Source: Anaerolineae bacterium
GTDB taxonomy: Bacteria > Chloroflexota > Anaerolineae > B4-G1
Direction: 5' to 3'
NCBI GenBank assembly: GCA_027079895.1
Contig: JALWUZ010000729.1
Span: forward strand, 1-10,861
DNA length: 10,861 nt
The stretch's first letter is position 1; every line of letters starts with the position of its first letter. Shown here piece by piece: positions 7,944 through 10,861 of the stretch. The notes under the pieces are model-generated. The model was not told the DNA's origin, did no database searches, and saw only the letters and a list, made by a program, of their open reading frames with translations. Made by a program: the position numbers and the translations under genes.

Positions 7944-8174
7944 TCACGCCAGGATACCACTTTCGACCATCAAGTCCAGCGTTTCCTGGGCCTCGGTCTC
8001 GTCTATGGTGCTGATGGCGAAGCCGACGTGTACGATGACGTAGTCCCCCACTTGGGCCTCCGGCACGTAGGCCAGGCAGACTTCGCGGGTCACGCCACCG
8101 AAATCAACTTTACCCATCCTCATCAGGCCGTTGTCGTCGGTCTCAACTATGCGCCCCGGAATCCCCAGACACAT
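7944..8174 (-). CDS. hypC: [NiFe]-hydrogenase maturation chaperone HypC
   Basis: This small cytosolic chaperone of the HypC/HupF family, 76 residues long, carries the Fe(CN)2CO group with HypD and holds the hydrogenase large-subunit precursor open until nickel is inserted. The invariant N-terminus MCLGIPGRI is intact, including the essential Cys2. It is followed by the beta-barrel core (GKVDFGGVTREVCLAYV, then GDYVIVHVGFAIS) and the acidic helix DETEAQETLDLM. Because Cys2 must directly follow the start Met, the ATG at 8174 is certain, with GAGG four bases upstream. The first 32 bases overlap the 3' end of hypB in another frame, so the two genes are translationally coupled. HypD is not in the window. 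Confidence 0.96.
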   Translation of the reverse strand: MCLGIPGRIVETDDNGLMRMGKVDFGGVTREVCLAYVPEAQVGDYVIVHVGFAISTIDETEAQETLDLMVESGILA

Positions 8175-8826
8175 ATTTCCTCACCTCGTTCCGCAACCAG
8201 GCCAGCCAGGCGTCGAGTCCCTCTCCGGTTTTGCAGGAGAGGGGGAAGAAGGCCAGGCCGGGGTTGAGCACTTCCACTCCCTGCCGGAAGTAGTCCACGT
8301 CGAAGTCGAAGGCCGCCAGCACGTCCATCTTGTTGAGCACCACCGCGTCCACCCCGCGATACATCACCGGGTACTTGTAGGGCTTGTCGTCCCCCTCCGG
8401 CACGCTGGCGATGAGGACGCTGGCGTGGACGCCCAATTTGAAACTGGCCGGGCAGATCAGGTTGCCGACGTTTTCGATGATGAGCAGGTCGAGGTCGTCC
8501 AGCGGCAGGGAGGGCAACGCGCTCTGGAACATGACCGCGTCCAGGTGGCACTCGCCGCCGGTGTTGATCTGGACGGTGGGGATGCCGACGGCGGCGATGC
8601 GGTCGGCGTCCAGGGTGGTGGCGATGTCGCCGTCCACCGCGCCGATGCGGAACTCGTCTTTCAGGGCCTCCACCGTCCGGGTGATGAGGCTGGTCTTGCC
8701 CGCGCCCGGCGAGGCCATCAGGTTGATGGCGAAGACTCCCGCCGCGTCCAGGCGGGCTCGGTTGGAGGCCGCCAGTTTGTCGTTCGCGCTCAGGATGTCC
8801 TCGACGACGGATACACGTGTAGTCAC
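8143..8826 (-). CDS. hypB: Hydrogenase nickel incorporation GTPase HypB
   Basis: This cytosolic SIMIBI-class GTPase works with HypA to load nickel into [NiFe]-hydrogenase. The product is 227 residues from the GTG at 8826. The P-loop is SPGAGKTS (39-46), the guanine-specificity motif is NKMD (165-168), and Asp65/Asp67 in VDGDI lie in the switch region. The metal site of the G domain is present: Cys93-His94 in GGECHLDA and Cys125 in NLICP. The extra N-terminal CxxCGC nickel motif of the E. coli protein and the His-rich tract of rhizobial proteins are both absent, so this is the short form. The start is set by AAGGAGG at five-base spacing. A TTG at 8841 would add five residues, but it overlaps the ribosome site itself and is rejected. 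Confidence 0.96.
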   Translation of the reverse strand: MTTRVSVVEDILSANDKLAASNRARLDAAGVFAINLMASPGAGKTSLITRTVEALKDEFRIGAVDGDIATTLDADRIAAVGIPTVQINTGGECHLDAVMFQSALPSLPLDDLDLLIIENVGNLICPASFKLGVHASVLIASVPEGDDKPYKYPVMYRGVDAVVLNKMDVLAAFDFDVDYFRQGVEVLNPGLAFFPLSCKTGEGLDAWLAWLRNEVRKYVSGDSGAHS

Positions 8827-8831
8827 AGTAA

Positions 8832-8838
8832 CCTCCTT
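8832..8838 (-). promoter_or_regulatory. Ribosome-binding site of hypB overlapping the hypA stop
   Basis: On the minus strand the text is TGAAGGAGG. The TGA stop of hypA shares bases with the AAGGAGG of hypB, which is five bases before the GTG at 8826. This decides the hypB start. Confidence 0.85.
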
Positions 8839-9182
8839 CAAGTTTCGATTTCGATGCTGTCCAGCCGGAAGTCGTCCCCGCCGGCGGTGATGACCTGACG
8901 GTCGCCGCAGCGGGGGCAGGAGAAGTCCTCTCCGTTGAGCGGGAAGGTGTGGCCGCAGTTCAGGCAGCGCAGGACGCCCGGCACGCGCTCGAAGTGCAGC
9001 ACCGCGCCCTCGGCGATGGTGCCGCGGCTGATGATGTCCCAGTAGAATTGCACGGAGTCGTCCACGATGGTGGACAGTTCGCCGATGACCAGGTTCAACT
9101 GGGTGATGCGGGCGGCGTGGGCCTGTTCCGCGTGCCGGAGAGCGATCTCCAGGACGCTCTGGGTGATGGACAGTTCATGCAT
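8838..9182 (-). CDS. hypA: Hydrogenase nickel metallochaperone HypA
   Basis: This small cytosolic metallochaperone delivers Ni2+ to the hydrogenase large subunit together with HypB. The 114-residue product has the nickel-binding N-terminus MHE (His2), the HypA core with the INLVIGE-like strand LNLVIGELS (29-37), and the structural zinc site Cys73-x-x-Cys76 and Cys89-x-x-Cys92. Since Met-His-Glu must be at the extreme N-terminus, the ATG at 9182 is firm. No Shine-Dalgarno sequence precedes it. Instead the start lies inside the last codons of the upstream 100-residue gene (8-base overlap, AATGCATGA), so HypA is probably made by translational coupling to that gene. Confidence 0.96.
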   Translation of the reverse strand: MHELSITQSVLEIALRHAEQAHAARITQLNLVIGELSTIVDDSVQFYWDIISRGTIAEGAVLHFERVPGVLRCLNCGHTFPLNGEDFSCPRCGDRQVITAGGDDFRLDSIEIET

Positions 9183-9477
9183 TGGGATGTCGGTATCGTT
9201 GTAGTTCGGGCCACTCGGTCTTGCGGCTGGCCTGGGTCCGGGCCGTGACCATGTGCCTCACCGCCTGGGCCAGTTCGTCGGCGTCGTAGTCGCTCAACTG
9301 CTCCCGCAGATGCTCGATGGCCGCTCGTTCCTCGGCGGTGAACTGCCGCCCGCTTTCCTCTTCAGTGCCGATCAGGGCCAGCAGCAACGCCCGCTCGTCG
9401 TCGGTCAGGTTTTGCGTGCCGCCCGCCAGGAGGCGGCGGATGCCCTCGGAACTGAAGATCGAGTCTTTGTGAGTCAT
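9175..9477 (-). CDS. Unrecognised 100-residue protein upstream of hypA
   Basis: I do not recognise this family. It is a soluble, acidic, helix-rich protein without cysteines, signal peptide or membrane segment. It begins MTHKDSIFSSEGIRRLLAG, continues with two likely helices (LTDDERALLLALIG and FTAEERAAIEHLREQL), then DADELAQAVRHMV, and ends in a basic tail. It is real by context: a good GGGAGG (9483-9488) lies five bases before its ATG, it follows the glycosyltransferase stop by 18 bases, and its end overlaps hypA by eight bases. With no cysteines and few histidines (five) it is not an obvious metal carrier. A hydrogenase-related accessory role is suggested only by its coupling to hypA. Confidence 0.72.
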   Translation of the reverse strand: MTHKDSIFSSEGIRRLLAGGTQNLTDDERALLLALIGTEEESGRQFTAEERAAIEHLREQLSDYDADELAQAVRHMVTARTQASRKTEWPELQRYRHPNA

Positions 9478-9482
9478 TCCAT

Positions 9483-9488
9483 CCTCCC
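9483..9488 (-). promoter_or_regulatory. Ribosome-binding site of the 100-residue gene
   Basis: On the minus strand this is GGGAGG, five bases before the ATG at 9477. It is the main sequence evidence that the small unrecognised gene is translated. Confidence 0.7.
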
Positions 9489-9495
9489 AAATTTG

Positions 9496-10455
9496 CTACA
9501 GTGCCCCGGCGCGGTGCTTCAGTCGCCACCAGAGGCCGACGGGGTAGCCGATCATCTTCGCCACGTCGCCGGTGATGCGGATGAGCGGCACCCAGGCGGC
9601 CGCCTGGACACGCTGGGCCGGGGTCAGGGCGTCCCACTGATGGGCCAGCCGCCGCCAGCCGGGCCAGAACATCCCCGGCAGGGCGAGCAGGTAGAGCGAC
9701 CACCACCAGGGGTTCACCAGCGCACCGGCCAATCCCACGAGCGGCCCGGCCAGCAGGTAGGTCAGGTAGCGGATGGCGTGCCGCAGCCGCCACAGGTCCG
9801 CTTTGCCGTCGCCGCGAGCGTAGCGGTAGTACTGCACGAAGAAGGCCCGCAGGCTCGAACGGGGGCGGAAATGGACGATTGCCTCCGGCGCGAAGTGGAA
9901 ACGTCCGACGGTCTCCAGGACACGGAAGTCAAAGATCAAGTCCTCGCAGTAGTCGAGCCACTCCGGGTAGCCGCCCACCGCCTCCCAGACTGTCTTGCGG
10001 AAGGCGACGGAGCGGCTGGAAGGCAGGAAACGGGCCGGGACGATCTCCCGCCGTTCCGGGAGCACCGTCGCGCCCATCGCCACCTCGAAGACGGTCTGCG
10101 GGTCGGGCAGGAAGAACCCGGCGACGGCCAGCACGTCCGCGTCGGCGAAAGGGGCGGTGATGCGCTCCAGCCAACGCGGGTCGAGGCGCACGCCGGCGTC
10201 GGTCACGGCGATGATCTCCCCTTGAGCGGCGGCGATGGCCGCGTTCCGTCCCTGCGAGATGTTGGCCCCCGGCCGCCGGATGAGACGGAGTGGGAAGCGG
10301 GTCTCGGCGGTGAGCAGGGCCACCGTCCCGTCCTCGGAGCCGCCATCGCAGACGACGACCTCGTCGGCGGGGCGGGTCTGAGCGGCCAGGCTGTCGAGGA
10401 GGGCCGGCAGGCTCGCGGCCTCGTTCAACACCGTGACGACGACGGATGTGCGCAC
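9496..10455 (-). CDS. Family 2 glycosyltransferase
   Basis: This glycosyltransferase of 319 residues has a GT-A fold in its N-terminal 230 residues. The N-terminal strand VVVTVLNEAASLPALLDSL, the nucleotide-binding Asp37 in VVVCDGGSEDGT, GRNAAIAAAQGEIIAVTDAG (69-88, with Asp86 at the metal-binding DxD position) and the likely catalytic acid pair Glu171-Asp172 in YCEDLIFDF all fit GT2. The C-terminal third is hydrophobic (around YLTYLLAGPLVGLAG and WWWSLYLLALPGMF), so the enzyme is probably attached to the inner membrane and acts on its cytoplasmic face. Donor and acceptor sugars cannot be read. A longer open frame from 10575 has 40 extra residues unlike the family, and these would cover the promoter, so the GTG at 10455 was chosen. 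It has no ribosome site but lies seven bases after a TATAAT box. Confidence 0.88.
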   Translation of the reverse strand: MRTSVVVTVLNEAASLPALLDSLAAQTRPADEVVVCDGGSEDGTVALLTAETRFPLRLIRRPGANISQGRNAAIAAAQGEIIAVTDAGVRLDPRWLERITAPFADADVLAVAGFFLPDPQTVFEVAMGATVLPERREIVPARFLPSSRSVAFRKTVWEAVGGYPEWLDYCEDLIFDFRVLETVGRFHFAPEAIVHFRPRSSLRAFFVQYYRYARGDGKADLWRLRHAIRYLTYLLAGPLVGLAGALVNPWWWSLYLLALPGMFWPGWRRLAHQWDALTPAQRVQAAAWVPLIRITGDVAKMIGYPVGLWWRLKHRAGAL

Positions 10456-10462
10456 GGGGGGA

Positions 10463-10491
10463 ATTATACACGCAGTTGCACTCTCTAGCAA
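10463..10491 (-). promoter_or_regulatory. Promoter of the minus-strand operon, leaderless GTG start
   Basis: On the minus strand, TTGCTA (10486-10491) is followed by 17 bases and a perfect TATAAT (10463-10468). Seven bases separate the -10 box from the GTG of the glycosyltransferase at 10455, so transcription should begin at or next to the start codon, giving an mRNA with no leader. The absence of a ribosome-binding site agrees. This promoter could serve the whole operon down to the YfhO-family gene, because every later junction is short or overlapping. Confidence 0.7.
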
Positions 10492-10515
10492 CCGACGGGG
10501 CCGATAGACCGTAGT

Positions 10516-10543
10516 TTGCCCTACTCCCCCTTTGTGGTATAAT
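10516..10543 (+). promoter_or_regulatory. Divergent promoter with extended -10 box
   Basis: TTGCCC (10516-10521), 16 bases, then TATAAT (10538-10543), with TGG directly before the -10 box (10535-10537) giving the extended TGnTATAAT form. Transcription would start near 10550 and read into the partial gene at the right edge. The -35 box is 24 bases from the -35 box of the minus-strand promoter, so the two are back to back. Confidence 0.65.
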
Positions 10544-10590
10544 ATCGCGCGAGGCTGGCGACAATCGTGTACCACCTCCAGGTAAATCCA

Positions 10591-10861
10591 ATGAATGAAC
10601 CGGCTATTCCGATACCAACAGAAAGGGAAGCCCGGCCACCAATCTCATCGTCACCCTTACATCGCTCTTTGATCCCGCGTTGTATCGCCTGGTGTGCAGT
10701 CACCATCTGGCGCACCAGCGTTGATTGGCGCACGAAACGCCCCTTTCTGACCCGCGTCACCGCCCACCTCAGTGTCATCGCTTTGGCACTGATGGTTCTT
10801 TTTTTGAGTGGAGTAGGTTTCTCCATTCCCCAGGCAGCCAGCAGTTCCCTCGACGCCGACG
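10591..10861 (+). CDS. N-terminus of a membrane-anchored or secreted protein (3' partial)
   Basis: This frame is open from the ATG at 10591 to the window edge, giving 90 codons with no stop. The product begins MNEPAIPIPTEREARPP, has a basic stretch with Trp and Arg residues (about 26-57), and then one hydrophobic helix, VIALALMVLFLSGVGF (about 64-79), followed by a polar Ser/Ala-rich region. That is a cytoplasmic tail of about 60 residues, one membrane segment or late signal anchor, and an outside domain that is not in the window. A well-placed extended -10 promoter supports it. The ribosome site is weak (AGG eight bases upstream). An in-frame GTG at 10567 is an alternative start. The family cannot be named; a cell-wall hydrolase or other exported protein is possible. 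Confidence 0.6.
   Translation, partial: MNEPAIPIPTEREARPPISSSPLHRSLIPRCIAWCAVTIWRTSVDWRTKRPFLTRVTAHLSVIALALMVLFLSGVGFSIPQAASSSLDAD

Noticed and set aside
6288..8267. 659-codon open frame on the plus strand
   Set aside because: It is antisense to the YfhO, HdrD-like and hypC genes, which have clear motifs and ribosome sites. The product is Val/Gly/His/Arg-rich without recognisable domains.
8827..8841. TTG start at 8841 for hypB
   Set aside because: Its codons consist of the ribosome-binding site itself; GTG 8826 follows that site at ideal spacing.
9253..10488. 411-codon open frame on the plus strand
   Set aside because: It is opposite the glycosyltransferase and the 100-residue gene. The composition is that of an antisense shadow, and it would cross the promoter region.
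10456..10575. 40-residue N-terminal extension of the glycosyltransferase
   Set aside because: It is unlike GT2 proteins, has no ribosome site and would place the coding sequence over the TTGCTA/TATAAT promoter.
10521..10826. 101-codon minus-strand frame at the right edge
   Set aside because: The plus-strand frame in the same place has a promoter and a plausible membrane protein N-terminus, while this one has no ribosome site and overlaps the plus promoter.
1..10861. CRISPR array, tRNA, rRNA or insertion sequence
   Set aside because: No regularly spaced repeats, cloverleaf, rRNA-like sequence, transposase or terminal inverted repeats were seen on reading both strands.

Overview
The window is GC-rich bacterial DNA, densely coded, with eleven genuine protein genes, no RNA genes and no intergenic gap longer than about 140 bases. 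The gene families present (a CHAT protease fused to a SIR2-like domain, a YfhO-type multispanning membrane protein, HypABC with an HdrD-like iron-sulfur protein) and the GC-rich coding suggest a Chloroflexota bacterium of the Anaerolineae/Caldilineae kind. This is inferred from family combination only; no marker gene in the window proves it.

Left block, + strand (1-4309): a 5'-truncated CHAT-SIR2 fusion protein, then hypoxanthine phosphoribosyltransferase, an ArsB/NhaD-type ion transporter with an added N-terminal extracytoplasmic beta domain, and a small universal-stress-protein (Usp) relative. The last three are tightly packed (a 4-base ATGA overlap, then a ribosome-binding site that overlaps the previous stop codon) and look like one transcription unit. 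The CHAT-SIR2 gene lies 33 bases upstream and may be part of it.

Right block, - strand (10491 down to 4322): one apparent seven-gene operon starting from a good sigma-70-type promoter (TTGCTA, 17 bases, TATAAT). Its order is a family 2 glycosyltransferase that seems to be read from a leaderless GTG-start mRNA, an unrecognised 100-residue protein, hypA, hypB, hypC, a HdrD-like protein with two 4Fe-4S clusters and two CCG domains, and a YfhO-family membrane protein. HypA, HypB and HypC form the nickel-delivery and HypC chaperone part of [NiFe]-hydrogenase maturation. Neither hydrogenase subunits nor hypDEF are in the window. The HdrD-like protein is a plausible electron carrier for the same hydrogenase. 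The two blocks converge, with only 12 bases between their stop codons at 4309 and 4322.

Right edge, + strand (10516-10861): a divergent promoter with an extended -10 box precedes the first 90 codons of a gene that runs off the window. Its product has one N-terminal membrane segment.

Many long open frames on the opposite strands (for example 2144-4144 minus and 6288-8267 plus) are shadows of the real genes produced by high GC content. Several starts were moved from the longest open frame to a start with a convincing ribosome-binding site: hypB to GTG 8826, the YfhO gene to ATG 6673, and the glycosyltransferase to GTG 10455.
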